Shown here: positions 9,474 through 17,675 of the stretch, one piece after another
Layout: each line of letters begins with the position of its first letter
How positions within the stretch are numbered: the first letter of the stretch is position 1
Assembly: GCF_020405225.1 (NCBI RefSeq)
Contig: NZ_CP084472.1
Location: 2,170,001 to 2,234,000 of the forward strand
Reading direction: 5' to 3'
DNA: 64,000 nt
Source of the DNA: Natrinema sp. DC36
Lineage (GTDB): Archaea > Halobacteriota > Halobacteria > Halobacteriales > Natrialbaceae
Program-made: the position numbers and the translations under genes
The notes under the pieces: generated by a model
Databases searched by the model: none
What the model saw: only the letters and a program-made list of their open reading frames with translations
What the model was told of the DNA's origin: nothing

Positions 9474-9769
9474 CAGAAGTGGTACTGCTGTCCCTTGCGT
9501 TCGAGGTACGTTCCGCGGTCCCACAGCCGCCGCTCCCACGATTCGAACTCGTCCTCGAGGTAGGGGAGTAGTTCCGCGGTGTAGTACGAGACCGGTGATG
9601 GGATGCCGAACGCGTCCGGGAAACACGCCAGAATGAACGCGTCCTCGGCGTCTTCAGCTTCCTTCTCGATCTTCTCGTAGGCCGGGTGCGAGATCATCCC
9701 GTGGTAGAGCCCCCGCAGCCACTCGTCGAGCGTCTCGCGAAAGGCTTCGATCCGATCGGCCAGATCCAT
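9473..9769 (-). CDS. small partner protein of the ArsA-type ATPase, 98 aa
   Basis: An acidic helical protein starting MDLADRIEAFRETLDEWLRG, with an aromatic-rich middle (IPSPVSYYTAELLPYL) and a C-terminus ending GQQYHF. A TTTTTAG box 24-30 nt upstream of the ATG at 9769 supports this start over an upstream one at 9790. Translation is coupled to the ArsA-type gene through a 1-nt overlap. I recall the same pair in other haloarchaea, which suggests a physical or functional partnership, but no function is known to me. Confidence 0.8.
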   Translation of the reverse strand: MDLADRIEAFRETLDEWLRGLYHGMISHPAYEKIEKEAEDAEDAFILACFPDAFGIPSPVSYYTAELLPYLEDEFESWERRLWDRGTYLERKGQQYHF

Positions 9770-9843
9770 GTCCGTACGTCTGTACCGCACGCTAAAAACC
9801 CTCGTGGCTCGGTTTCAAGGCGCTGCGATCCCAGTGACAGGAT

Positions 9844-11094
9844 ATGAAAACGGACACGGGCGAGGAAATCCCGGTGACGATCCTCTCCGGCAGTCTGGGT
9901 GCCGGCAAGACGACGCTGCTCAATCACCTGCTGTCGGACGCCGGCGACCGGACGCTGGCGGTTCTCGTCAACGACATGGGCGAGGTCAACGTCGACGCCG
10001 AACTCGTCGCCGAGGGGTCGGAACTCGAGCTCGATGACGGCGTCGCGGAACTCTCGAACGGGTGCATCTGCTGTGAACTTCAGGACGACCTTGAGACCGC
10101 CGTGGTCAGGCTGGCTCGCGACCGATCCTTCGACCACCTCGTCGTCGAGTCGTCGGGCATCTCCGAACCCGCGCCCGTCGCGCGGCTGTTCACGACCGAG
10201 TCCCGCGTCGCCGCACTCTACGACGTCGACACGCTCGTGACGGTCCTCGACACGCCCGCCTTCCTCGAGGCCTTCGCGGGCGAAGAACGGCCGGAGCGTC
10301 GGGGGAACGAGGACGACCGTCCGCTTTCGGATCTGCTCGTCGAGCAGGTCGAGGTCTCGAATCTCGTCCTCCTGAACAAGGCGGACCTGTGTTCCGACGC
10401 GGAACTCGCGGAGGCCGAGGACCTCGTCCGCGCACTCCAGCCCGAGGCCGAGACGATCCCGACGGAGTTCTCGGTGGTCGATCCCGACCGGCTGCTCGGT
10501 GCCGGCCTGTTCGATCCCGGGCGCGTGAACGACCTTCCGGGCTGGAAGCGAGCGCTCGAGTCGGCCGACGGCGATCAGGACCACGGCGAGAGCGAGCACG
10601 CTGATCACGACGACGGCCAACGGGACGAGGAGGATCACCGCGGTCATCACCACCCCGACGAGGTGTACGGCGTCTCGTCGTTCGTCTACCGGTCTCGCCG
10701 GCCGTTCCATCCCGAACGGTTCGCTGACTTCCTCCGGGACCTTCCGCGATCGATCGTCCGCTCCAAGGGGACCGTCTGGCTCGCAAACAACGAGATGCGG
10801 GTGTCGATCGCTCAGGCCGGTCCGTCCGTCAGGGCCACCGCGCAGGGCCCCTGGATCGCGAGCCTCCCCGAGGTCGAACGCAACATGTACCGGTCGAATC
10901 GACCGAACCTCGAGTGGCACGACGAGCACGGCGACCGCCGGACCGAACTCGTGTTCATCGGCACCGACTACGACGAGTCGACGCTCCGGGCGGCGCTCGA
11001 GGACGCGCTCGTCACCGACGGAGAGCGGGAGACGGATCTCGACGGCCCCTTCCCCACCGAACAGGGCGACGAGACCGTTATCCGAGAGCCGTAG
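9844..11094 (+). CDS. CobW/COG0523-family metal-trafficking GTPase
   Basis: A 416-aa G3E-family GTPase. It has a Walker A loop G16-SLGAGKT, the metal-binding C74-x-C76-C77 motif within SNGCICCEL, the Walker-B-like ESSGISEP, and the NKAD specificity motif LLNKADLC. Between the GTPase and the C-terminal CobW domain is a His/Asp-rich loop (about residues 238-275) with HHH and many HxD pairs, a likely zinc or nickel store. Such proteins insert metal into client proteins, often under zinc limitation. It faces a zinc-ribbon gene tail-to-tail with no gap. Confidence 0.9.
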   Translation: MKTDTGEEIPVTILSGSLGAGKTTLLNHLLSDAGDRTLAVLVNDMGEVNVDAELVAEGSELELDDGVAELSNGCICCELQDDLETAVVRLARDRSFDHLVVESSGISEPAPVARLFTTESRVAALYDVDTLVTVLDTPAFLEAFAGEERPERRGNEDDRPLSDLLVEQVEVSNLVLLNKADLCSDAELAEAEDLVRALQPEAETIPTEFSVVDPDRLLGAGLFDPGRVNDLPGWKRALESADGDQDHGESEHADHDDGQRDEEDHRGHHHPDEVYGVSSFVYRSRRPFHPERFADFLRDLPRSIVRSKGTVWLANNEMRVSIAQAGPSVRATAQGPWIASLPEVERNMYRSNRPNLEWHDEHGDRRTELVFIGTDYDESTLRAALEDALVTDGERETDLDGPFPTEQGDETVIREP

Positions 11095-11298
11095 TCAGCA
11101 CGCACAGTCGCGGCCGGTCGAGCGCTCGAAGCGCATCTCCGCGCCGCAGTCCGGACAAACCGGCTCCCCCTCGAGATCGGCGTCCCTGATCCGAACGGCG
11201 CAGTCGTCACACCAGTAGGCCCCCTCGGAGTCGTTGGCGGGGCGGTCCTTCGGTGCGGTTGATGCGAGTGCCGCTTTCACCGATTCGATGAGTTCCAT
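11095..11298 (-). CDS. small zinc-ribbon protein, 67 aa
   Basis: Two CxxC knuckles are visible: YWCDDCAVRI and PVCPDCGAEM, with further cysteines at the tail (GRDCAC). This is a rubredoxin/zinc-ribbon fold of the kind found in many haloarchaeal small proteins. It is probably a structural or regulatory zinc protein; target unknown. Its stop codon is directly adjacent to that of the CobW-type gene on the other strand. Confidence 0.8.
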   Translation of the reverse strand: MELIESVKAALASTAPKDRPANDSEGAYWCDDCAVRIRDADLEGEPVCPDCGAEMRFERSTGRDCAC

Positions 11299-11398
11299 AG
11301 TCGATCGTTCGTCTGTAACGCCGATACTATTGTGCGATAAATTAGCACGCTTTCGCGATCGCGCGGTTCGCGCCGGACGTACCGACCGGTCGCGTCTG

Positions 11399-11719
11399 CT
11401 AACCGACGACTAACGGGACCGCGAGCGCGACGATTAGCGCCGTGAGGATCGGAATGAGGTAAAACAGTCGTTCGGCGCGGACGGCCGACGGGACGGCGCC
11501 GATCGTCTCCGGCCGAGCGGTCCACACCTGACGGTGGAAGGCGACGACGGAGGCAACGGCGAACAGCGCGCCGGAGAGCGCGATAGCGGTCTCGAGCGAC
11601 AGCCCCAGCGCCTGTCCGTACAGCGGACCGAATGACAGCAGGATCATGAAGGTGAGCCCGGTGACTACGACGAAGGGCACCGGGTCCACGTGCGATCCGT
11701 GACGGTTGCGAAGTCGCAT
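11399..11719 (-). CDS. small membrane protein, 106 aa, three helices
   Basis: Three hydrophobic segments are visible: VPFVVVTGLTFMILLSFGPL, ALSGALFAVASVVAF and LIPILTALIVALAVPLVVG. The N-terminus is basic (MRLRNRHGSH), as expected for a cytoplasmic start. No functional motif is seen. It sits alone beside a palindromic repeat at 11751. Confidence 0.65.
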   Translation of the reverse strand: MRLRNRHGSHVDPVPFVVVTGLTFMILLSFGPLYGQALGLSLETAIALSGALFAVASVVAFHRQVWTARPETIGAVPSAVRAERLFYLIPILTALIVALAVPLVVG

Positions 11720-11750
11720 ACGAGACGTTCTCCCTCGAGCGACAAAGAGC

Positions 11751-11834
11751 TATAGTAGTCACTGAAACGATTTACGCGCTGATCGCATCACTGTCATGCG
11801 ATCAGGTGTGTATTGACTTTCAGTGACTACTATA
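11751..11834. repeat. 84-bp palindromic MITE-like repeat
   Basis: The ends TATAGTAGTCACTGAAA (11751-11767) and its perfect reverse complement (11818-11834) form 17-bp terminal inverted repeats. Inside is a second stem, TGATCGCAT (11780-11788) paired with ATGCGATCA (11796-11804). The unit could fold as a long cruciform and contains no ORF. I recall near-identical palindromes scattered in haloarchaeal genomes, so a non-autonomous mobile element is likely. No flanking target duplication is obvious. Confidence 0.75.
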
Positions 11835-11935
11835 TACCGCGCGCCGTCAATCGGATCGAACTCGTCGACGTCGGTGGTGAATTCGCGACCGGCGTTACGG
11901 TGAACAGTTAAGTGGTGGTATCATCGTCTCCCTGT

Positions 11936-12160
11936 ATGAGCGATGGGGACTCCGAGCAGGATGGGTTCGAGGCGGGCGTGTCGTCCTCGCAAGGCGATCC
12001 ACGCGTCCTCCTCGCGATGAACGCCGTCCTGTCGACGCTGTTCGCGTGGACGATCGTCTGGGGGCTGTCGTTTCTGGGATTCGTCGAGTTCGGGATCATC
12101 AACGTCGCTACGGGCGCGATACTGGTGTTCGCGATGACGTATCTCGTGACGATGTCGTAA
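11936..12160 (+). CDS. small membrane protein, 74 aa, two helices
   Basis: The protein starts MSDGDSEQDGFEAG, an acidic halophilic N-terminus, followed by two hydrophobic helices (LLAMNAVLSTLFAWTIVWGL and FGIINVATGAILVFAMTYL). An AGTTAAG box lies about 27 nt upstream of this ATG, which favours it over the upstream start at 11912. No motif gives a function. Confidence 0.65.
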   Translation: MSDGDSEQDGFEAGVSSSQGDPRVLLAMNAVLSTLFAWTIVWGLSFLGFVEFGIINVATGAILVFAMTYLVTMS

Positions 12161-12179
12161 GCGACGCCCGCTCGTCTCG

Positions 12180-12413
12180 CTACCGGCCGTAGATGAGCCG
12201 GCGACCGAGGTCGTCGAGCCGGTCGGTGACGCGCCCCGCCCAGGCGCCTGGCGAGACGCGCCGGAGCATCTCGTCGTCGACCTCGATAGCGGATTCTCCG
12301 AACGCGTCCCGCGTCGACTCGCCGTCGGCATCCTCGTCGTCGCCGGACGAGGCGACATCGACGACCGTCGACATGGAACACCGGCCACAGGCTTCGGTCT
12401 TCTTTCCTCCCAT
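12180..12413 (-). CDS. small hypothetical protein with one CxxC, 77 aa
   Basis: It starts MGGKKTEACGRCSMSTVVDV and has an acidic middle and a basic, amphipathic C-terminus (DRLDDLGRRLIYGR). The lone ACGRC knuckle could bind zinc as a dimer or be redox active. The ATG at 12413 is chosen because upstream sequence in the frame loses the acidic character. Convergent with the 74-aa membrane protein. Function unknown. Confidence 0.55.
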   Translation of the reverse strand: MGGKKTEACGRCSMSTVVDVASSGDDEDADGESTRDAFGESAIEVDDEMLRRVSPGAWAGRVTDRLDDLGRRLIYGR

Positions 12414-12514
12414 GTGTCTCCCTTGCACGATAGTGCGCCTCCGAGGGCTAAAGTCTACTGCCGACTCGAGGGGCTGCGATGACAAGACGGGATATCGGAC
12501 CGGGTCCACCGACG

Positions 12515-12547
12515 ATTATTTGATACCACGATGGTAATCAGTGGTAT
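12515..12547 (+). promoter_or_regulatory. TATA-like box overlapped by TACCA/TGGTA dyads
   Basis: The AT-rich ATTATTTGATA (12515-12525) is followed by three half-sites: TACCA (12524-12528), TGGTA (12532-12536) and TGGTA (12542-12546). ATACCAC and GTGGTAT form a 7-bp dyad with an 11-nt spacer. This looks like a promoter with a repressor-type operator across the transcription start. The regulator is unknown. Confidence 0.4.
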
Positions 12548-12632
12548 GAGAAATAGGGGCACGAAGCCGGGTCAGTTCGAACGGGAGTCGGGTCGTGGAC
12601 GATCGCAGTCGTACCTCGTCGCTACACGATGA
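12546..12632 (+). other. candidate leaderless upstream ORF, 28 codons
   Basis: An ATG about 26 nt past the TATA-like box opens 28 codons whose TGA overlaps the ATG of the next gene (ATGA). The peptide starts MRNRGTKPGQFERES and is strongly basic, unlike typical haloarchaeal proteins, so it may be a translation-coupling leader rather than a working protein. It could equally be a chance frame in the 5' untranslated region. Confidence 0.35.
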
Positions 12633-13237
12633 GCGAAAAAGCGACGCCGGAGGAACTACCGGCGGAAATCCGCGAGGCGGTCCCCGACTGGGACGACGAA
12701 TACCTCGACCGGGTGTCCGACCGGCTGATGTACAACTACGACCTCGAGAAGAATCGCTCCGTCGACGGCGAGCGATGGGACCTCTACGGGGAGATGCGCG
12801 TGCTCAGCCAAAAGCAGTTCTTCCATCCGGCGCTGAGCTACGCCGATCACGAGGCCGAGGAGTACCTCTTCGCCCGGCGCGAATCGCGGCCGACCATCGC
12901 GGAACTCGAGCGGCTCGTCGATCTCGGTCACGAGCTCGCTGACGAGCGCGTCGTCGCCGACGAGGAGCACTTCGGGACGGACTTTACCTTCGTCCTCGTC
13001 GCGGACGAACTGCCGGACGACGTCCGCGAGTTCGTTGCCGACTTCCGCGACCGGACGTTACTGAAGTTCGGTTATCACGGACACTATGAAGTAAATCTCC
13101 TCGTCGTCGTCCCCGAAGCCGAAACGCACGTCGCCAGCGAGGCCGCAGACATCGTGGAGGCGTTTACCCTCTGGGAGGACGTGACCGCAGCCGAGGAGGG
13201 GATCCTCTCGCGGTTCGCGAAACGGTTCTGGCAGTAG
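12629..13237 (+). CDS. hypothetical cytoplasmic protein, 202 aa
   Basis: An acidic soluble protein starting MSEKATPEELPAEIREAVPD. The N-terminal third is helical, with YLDRVSDRLMYNYDLEK; the C-terminal half alternates strands and helices (FTFVLVADELPDDVREFV, YEVNLLVVVPEAETHVA) and ends FAKRFWQ. I recognise no catalytic motif. It is convergent with cstA, 72 nt apart. A candidate leader ORF and operator precede it. Confidence 0.65.
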   Translation: MSEKATPEELPAEIREAVPDWDDEYLDRVSDRLMYNYDLEKNRSVDGERWDLYGEMRVLSQKQFFHPALSYADHEAEEYLFARRESRPTIAELERLVDLGHELADERVVADEEHFGTDFTFVLVADELPDDVREFVADFRDRTLLKFGYHGHYEVNLLVVVPEAETHVASEAADIVEAFTLWEDVTAAEEGILSRFAKRFWQ

Positions 13238-13309
13238 CAACGGTTCCGAGATAACTGGAAAAACGGATTCGGCGGCGAAAACGGAAACGGAAACGGCGTC
13301 AGCGAGCCG

Positions 13310-15145
13310 TCAGTCGTCGCCCGGTTCGGCCGCAGGCGTCTCGGGGCCGCGACGGACGCTCTGGATATTCTGGTACCCCAGCCTGACGAGCATGAGCGCC
13401 AGCGTGATGAGAACGAGCGCCAGTACCATCTGGACGAACGAGGAGACGAGCGCTTCGGTCGTCTCCGCGCCGCCGTTCAGTATGTTGAGGTAGAGGTTCT
13501 CGTAGAACGCCAGCCACGACAGGCCGAGTACCGTGATCGTCACCATGACCGCCATCGGGACGCCGGTGGAGACGAGCTGTTTGCTGTCGTCCCAGTTGGC
13601 GAGCCAGACGGTCGCGGTGAGCAACGCCAGCGCCGCGAGGAGCTGGTTCGCACCGCCGAACAGCGCCCACAGCGTGACCCACTGGCCGGAGACGACGAGC
13701 AGGTACGCGGGAATGATCTGGATGATCGGGTTCGTGTACCGACCGCGCACGATCGAACCCAGGTCGGCGCTCAGGCCCGTATCGGTCCGTCCGGTAGGCG
13801 TTCCGACGATCTCTTCCATCATGTACCGTCCGAGACGGACGGCCGTGTCGGTCGACGTGAGCAGGAAGCTACAGAGGACCAGCGCCATGAACACGGCACC
13901 GACCGTCTCGGGGATGCCGAGGCTCGTGAAGATGATGCCGCCGCCGGACGCGAAGTTCGGCAGTGCGGTACCGATCCCACCTTCGGGGTTCGCGAAGCCC
14001 CACACGGCGAGCGTCGAGAGCGCGACCGCGGCGAGCAGTCCCTCGCCGAGCATGCCGCCGTAGCCGATCAATCGGGCGTCGGTCTCCTTGTTGAGCTGTT
14101 TGGCAGTCGTCCCGGAGGAGACCAGCGAGTGAAACCCGCTGATCGTCCCGCAGGCGATCGTGATGAACAGTAGCGGGAACAGCGGGAGGAACACGGCATC
14201 GACGCCCCAGAACCCTTCGAAGGCGCTGATCGAGCTGTCGATGACGAGCGGTTCGGACGACGTCCCGAGGAACGTCCCGACGATGATCGCGACGATCGCT
14301 CCGCCGACGCCGGTGTACAGCAGGAACGACGACAGGTAGTCGCGCGGCTGAAGCAACACCCAGACCGGCAGCGCGCTCGCGATCGCGCCGTACACCATCA
14401 CGACGGGGATCCACGCCGCGGTGTTCCCACCGAGTGCGCCTGCACCGGGGATCCACTCGCCGGCGCTGCTGAACAGCACGATCGTCCCGGACGGGTAGTC
14501 ACCGGCGAACAGCGCGAACGGGAACTGAAGCCCCACCCAGACGGCGGCGAAGACCCCCGCGACGAAGAGCACCGTCCCCGGGATGAACGGCCCGTTGAAC
14601 TGGTACAGGTAGACGCCGAACCCCAGCGCCAGCAGGATGTAAATGAACGACGCCGTTACCACCTGCGGGTACGCGTTGAAGACGATCCCGACCACCAGCG
14701 CGAACACCGCCACGACGAGTATGATCGTCAGGAACGCGAACCACAACAGCATGTTCTTGCCGCTCTCCCCGACGTACTCGCCGATCATGTAGCCGATCGA
14801 CTTCCCCTCGTGGCGGAGACTGCCCGACAGCGACACGAAGTCGTGAACGGCACCCATCAGCGGGTTCCCGATAGCGATCCACAGCAGCGCGGGCACCCAG
14901 CCCCACACCGCGCCCGCCGTGATCGGTCCCACGATCGGGGCACCACCCGCGATACTCGAGTAGTGATGGCCCAACAGGACCGGTTTCTTCGATGGAACGT
15001 ACTCCTGTCCGTCCTCGTATTTGTGAGCCGGTGTTTCCGCTTCTTCCTCGAGTTCGACGAACTGCGTGAGGTACCGCGAGTACCCCACGTACCCCATGGT
15101 AAACGTCACTAACACTGCCGCGATGATCCAGATTATCTGAGTCAT
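13310..15145 (-). CDS. cstA: carbon starvation protein CstA (peptide/pyruvate transporter)
   Basis: A 611-aa integral membrane protein with about 16 hydrophobic helices. The family signature KKPVLLGHHYSSIAGGAPIV is at residues 50-70, followed by GPITAGAVWGWVPALLWI. CstA proteins take up peptides or pyruvate when carbon is scarce. The ATG at 15145 is used because MTQIIWIIAAVLVTFTMGYV is the usual N-terminus; the upstream extension MRRRT has no support. The AT-rich region 15146-15320 should contain its promoter. No CstR-like partner is nearby. Confidence 0.92.
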   Translation of the reverse strand: MTQIIWIIAAVLVTFTMGYVGYSRYLTQFVELEEEAETPAHKYEDGQEYVPSKKPVLLGHHYSSIAGGAPIVGPITAGAVWGWVPALLWIAIGNPLMGAVHDFVSLSGSLRHEGKSIGYMIGEYVGESGKNMLLWFAFLTIILVVAVFALVVGIVFNAYPQVVTASFIYILLALGFGVYLYQFNGPFIPGTVLFVAGVFAAVWVGLQFPFALFAGDYPSGTIVLFSSAGEWIPGAGALGGNTAAWIPVVMVYGAIASALPVWVLLQPRDYLSSFLLYTGVGGAIVAIIVGTFLGTSSEPLVIDSSISAFEGFWGVDAVFLPLFPLLFITIACGTISGFHSLVSSGTTAKQLNKETDARLIGYGGMLGEGLLAAVALSTLAVWGFANPEGGIGTALPNFASGGGIIFTSLGIPETVGAVFMALVLCSFLLTSTDTAVRLGRYMMEEIVGTPTGRTDTGLSADLGSIVRGRYTNPIIQIIPAYLLVVSGQWVTLWALFGGANQLLAALALLTATVWLANWDDSKQLVSTGVPMAVMVTITVLGLSWLAFYENLYLNILNGGAETTEALVSSFVQMVLALVLITLALMLVRLGYQNIQSVRRGPETPAAEPGDD

Positions 15146-15477
15146 GGTACGTCTACGCAAATCCAGTGGGTTCGATAACCTTAATTGTTATTTATATTCC
15201 TTGGTGGATATATTCGTATTTTTAATTAGACCCGAGGACAGGGATTTTTGGAAGTAACAGTGCGTCTGAAGGTGAAAATGGAGTGAAATATTATTTCACG
15301 CATATTTTATGATTGATGGCGTAGCTGAACAACCGATACTATCACACGGACTGTCTTCTCAGAGATCGGACAGTCGACAGTCCTCTCAGGGAACGAGTGC
15401 CAGTTTCGGACGAGACCGTCCGAAACGGATCGATTTACTCCCAGATGCGGCCGGGAACGGTACAACGGGCAGACACA
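15146..15477. other. intergenic, AT-rich cstA promoter region
   Basis: The first 170 bases are markedly AT-rich (for example TTAATTGTTATTTATATTCC near 15180), as expected for promoter and regulatory DNA of cstA. Further on, GGACTGTC and GACAGTCC (about 15348-15380) form an imperfect dyad. The open frame from 15309 on the plus strand is Arg/Ser-rich and I do not accept it. No RNA gene is seen. Confidence 0.4.
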
Positions 15478-16545
15478 CTATTCCAGAACCGCTTCGAGCG
15501 CGTCCATCGTCCGGTCGACGCGGTCGACACGCGCGTTGTGTCCCATGTGACCGATCCGGAGGATATCGTCCTCGAGGTCGCCGAGGCCGGTCGCGAGGAC
15601 GATATCGTGCTCGGCGGCCAGCGTTTCTTGGAGCGCTCGTGCGCGTCCGTCGACCTCGAGTGCCGTCACGGTCGGCGACGATCGCGCCTCGTCGGGGAAC
15701 GGAGAGAGTCCGAGGTCGGCCGCTCGCTCGCGACACCGCCGCGCGGCCGCTTCGTGGCGCTCGAAGACGGTCTCGAGGCCCTCCTCGAGCAACAGATCGA
15801 TCGCCGTCTCGAGGCCGTACAGGTTCGTGACGAGGTGCGTATAGGGAAACCACTCCTCGTCGGCGGCGTCGCGCCACGGCTCGAGGTCGGTGTAGAGGCT
15901 ATCGGTCTCGAACGACTCGATCTTCGCCCAGGCGCGGTCGCTGACCGAGCAGACGGTCAGCCCCGGCGGTGCACTGAAACACTTCTGGGAGGCACCCAGA
16001 CAGACATCGATTCGCTCCGTCGGGACCGGCACCCCGCCGAGCGAGGAGACCGCATCGACGACGCTGATGACGTCGTGTTCGTCGAGCAGGGCGAGGACCG
16101 GCTCGATATCGTTGAGCACGCCCGTCGGCGTCTCGCAGTGGACCAACGTCGCCACGTCGAACGAGCCCCGCTCGAGGCGGGACTCGACTCGCTCGAGGTC
16201 GAGCGGCTCGTGCCACGGCGCGTCACAGACCACCGCCTCGCCGTCGGCCATCTCGACGAAGTCGGCGAACCCCTCGCCGTAGAGGCCGTTCGCGAGACAG
16301 AGCACGCGGTCGCCCGGTTCGACCAGCGACGCGACGGCGGCCTCGAGGCCGAGGATGCCCTCGCCGCCGAGGATCGCAATGTCGTCGTCGCCGTAGATCG
16401 CCTCGAGCTTCGCGCTCAGACCGCGATAGAACTCGAAGAATTCCGGCTCGACGTCCGGGTTCGGCGTCGGCTCGCTCATCCGCTCGCGGACGGCCGCCGG
16501 CACCTCGGTCGGCCCGGGCGTCATGCGCAGTCGATCGTCGGTCAT
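15478..16545 (-). CDS. class V PLP aminotransferase (alanine-glyoxylate/serine-pyruvate type)
   Basis: A 355-aa fold-type I PLP enzyme. The N-terminus MTDDRLRMTPGPTEVPAAV is the hallmark of this family. LGASQKCFSAPPGL carries the PLP-binding Lys188; SVVDAVSSLGG provides the Asp that pairs with the pyridine nitrogen; GGEGILGLEAAVASLVEPGD binds phosphate. Such enzymes transaminate alanine or serine with glyoxylate or pyruvate; the substrate cannot be fixed here. The ATG at 16545 is chosen from the conserved N-terminus; the upstream open frame is antisense to the Rieske gene. Confidence 0.9.
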   Translation of the reverse strand: MTDDRLRMTPGPTEVPAAVRERMSEPTPNPDVEPEFFEFYRGLSAKLEAIYGDDDIAILGGEGILGLEAAVASLVEPGDRVLCLANGLYGEGFADFVEMADGEAVVCDAPWHEPLDLERVESRLERGSFDVATLVHCETPTGVLNDIEPVLALLDEHDVISVVDAVSSLGGVPVPTERIDVCLGASQKCFSAPPGLTVCSVSDRAWAKIESFETDSLYTDLEPWRDAADEEWFPYTHLVTNLYGLETAIDLLLEEGLETVFERHEAAARRCRERAADLGLSPFPDEARSSPTVTALEVDGRARALQETLAAEHDIVLATGLGDLEDDILRIGHMGHNARVDRVDRTMDALEAVLE

Positions 16546-16647
16546 ACGGTGGATACCGGCGCGTTCAAGCATAAAACCACTCGAGTCGAGTGGAGGAGTC
16601 TCGTCTCGAGAGCGCTTTTCCGTTCGGCGCGCGTATCCCCGCTCGAG

Positions 16648-17076
16648 ATGAGCGAGCGCCGACGGCTCACGACCGTCGAGACGGTTCACGAGAACCGGTC
16701 GTGGCTGTTCACGATCCGAGATCAGTACGGCGAGCCGGACGAAGCGATCCTCGTGCCGTGCGACGACGGCGTCGAGGCGTGGATCAATCGCTGCACCCAC
16801 GAGGCCCAGCGATTCGATACGGGCCGCGGGGCCGCGATGCGGGACGGACGGATCATCTGTCCGAAACACGGCTCGATGTTCGACTCCTGCTCGGGCTATT
16901 GCGACAACGGCGAGGCGGCGGACACGACGCTCTCGTCGATCGACGTTACCGTGGACGACGGGACCATCTATCTGACTGACGACGACGTGACCTTCGCCCA
17001 CGAGGGCGGGGTCGACGAGGGCGACGACGAGGACGATGACGACAGCCCCGCGTCGACCTCCCACATCGGGTTCTGA
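16648..17076 (+). CDS. Rieske [2Fe-2S] ferredoxin-like protein
   Basis: A 142-aa protein with one Rieske domain. Cluster ligands are C49-x-H51 (NRCTHEAQ) and C71-x-x-H74 (CPKHGSMF). Extra cysteines follow at 81 and 85 (CSGYC). There is no signal peptide or membrane anchor, so it is a soluble ferredoxin-type electron carrier, not a bc1 subunit. The last 25 residues are a poly-Asp/Glu tail. It is divergent from the aminotransferase and followed by RidA in the same direction. Confidence 0.85.
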   Translation: MSERRRLTTVETVHENRSWLFTIRDQYGEPDEAILVPCDDGVEAWINRCTHEAQRFDTGRGAAMRDGRIICPKHGSMFDSCSGYCDNGEAADTTLSSIDVTVDDGTIYLTDDDVTFAHEGGVDEGDDEDDDDSPASTSHIGF

Positions 17077-17157
17077 CGGGGGAGTTCACACGCTTCGGGA
17101 AGCGGACCGCTATCGGTCTTCGACATGACTTTTCACGGTTCACCTCGCGGGTATCGT

Positions 17158-17547
17158 ATGGACAGACGGACCGTCTCGAGCGGCACCGAGTGGGAACCGA
17201 CGGTCGGCTACTCTCGGGCCGTCCGGGCGGGATCACAGGTCCACGTCTCCGGGACGACGGCGACCGGCGAGGACGGAAGCGTCGTTGCCCCCGGCGACCC
17301 GTACGCCCAGACCGTCCGGGTGCTCGAGATCGTCGCGGACGCGCTCGAAGAGGCGGGCGCGACGCTCGAGGACGTGGTCCGAACGCGCATCTACGTCACC
17401 GATATCGACAACTGGGAGGCGATCGGCGAGGCACACGGGGAGGTCTTCGCCGACGTTCGCCCGGCGTGTAGCATGGTCGAGGTCCAGCAGTTGATCGATC
17501 CCGAGCACCTGGTCGAGATCGAAGCGGTGGCGGTCGTCGACGGATAA
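17158..17547 (+). CDS. RidA/YjgF-family protein
   Basis: A 129-aa protein; RidA proteins hydrolyse reactive enamine/imine intermediates released by PLP enzymes. Motifs are [17 protein letters not shown] near the N-terminus, R at [11 protein letters not shown] and the C-terminal [20 protein letters not shown], where the usual Glu of the active site is kept. The ATG at 17158 gives the family length; the upstream ATG at 17125 adds a basic extension. Its position near a class V aminotransferase is consistent with metabolite-damage control, though they are on opposite strands. Confidence 0.88.
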   Translation: MDRRTVSSGTEWEPTVGYSRAVRAGSQVHVSGTTATGEDGSVVAPGDPYAQTVRVLEIVADALEEAGATLEDVVRTRIYVTDIDNWEAIGEAHGEVFADVRPACSMVEVQQLIDPEHLVEIEAVAVVDG

Positions 17548-17675
17548 CAATCCACCGCCGTTTCTGCCGGTTCTCGTCTGCGAACGGGATCCGCGACGGG
17601 AGGCTGCCGATTTCGATCCGCAAGCACGGCACCCGTCTCGAAAGCGTATTCCGGGTACTGGCACTATGGCTCCCC

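Noticed and set aside
9694-10929. 411-codon frame antisense to the CobW-type gene
   Set aside because: No motifs; the sense strand has Walker A, CxCC and NKAD.
15397-17076. Long plus-strand frame across the aminotransferase and Rieske genes
   Set aside because: Only the part from 16648 is a real protein; the rest is antisense to the PLP enzyme.
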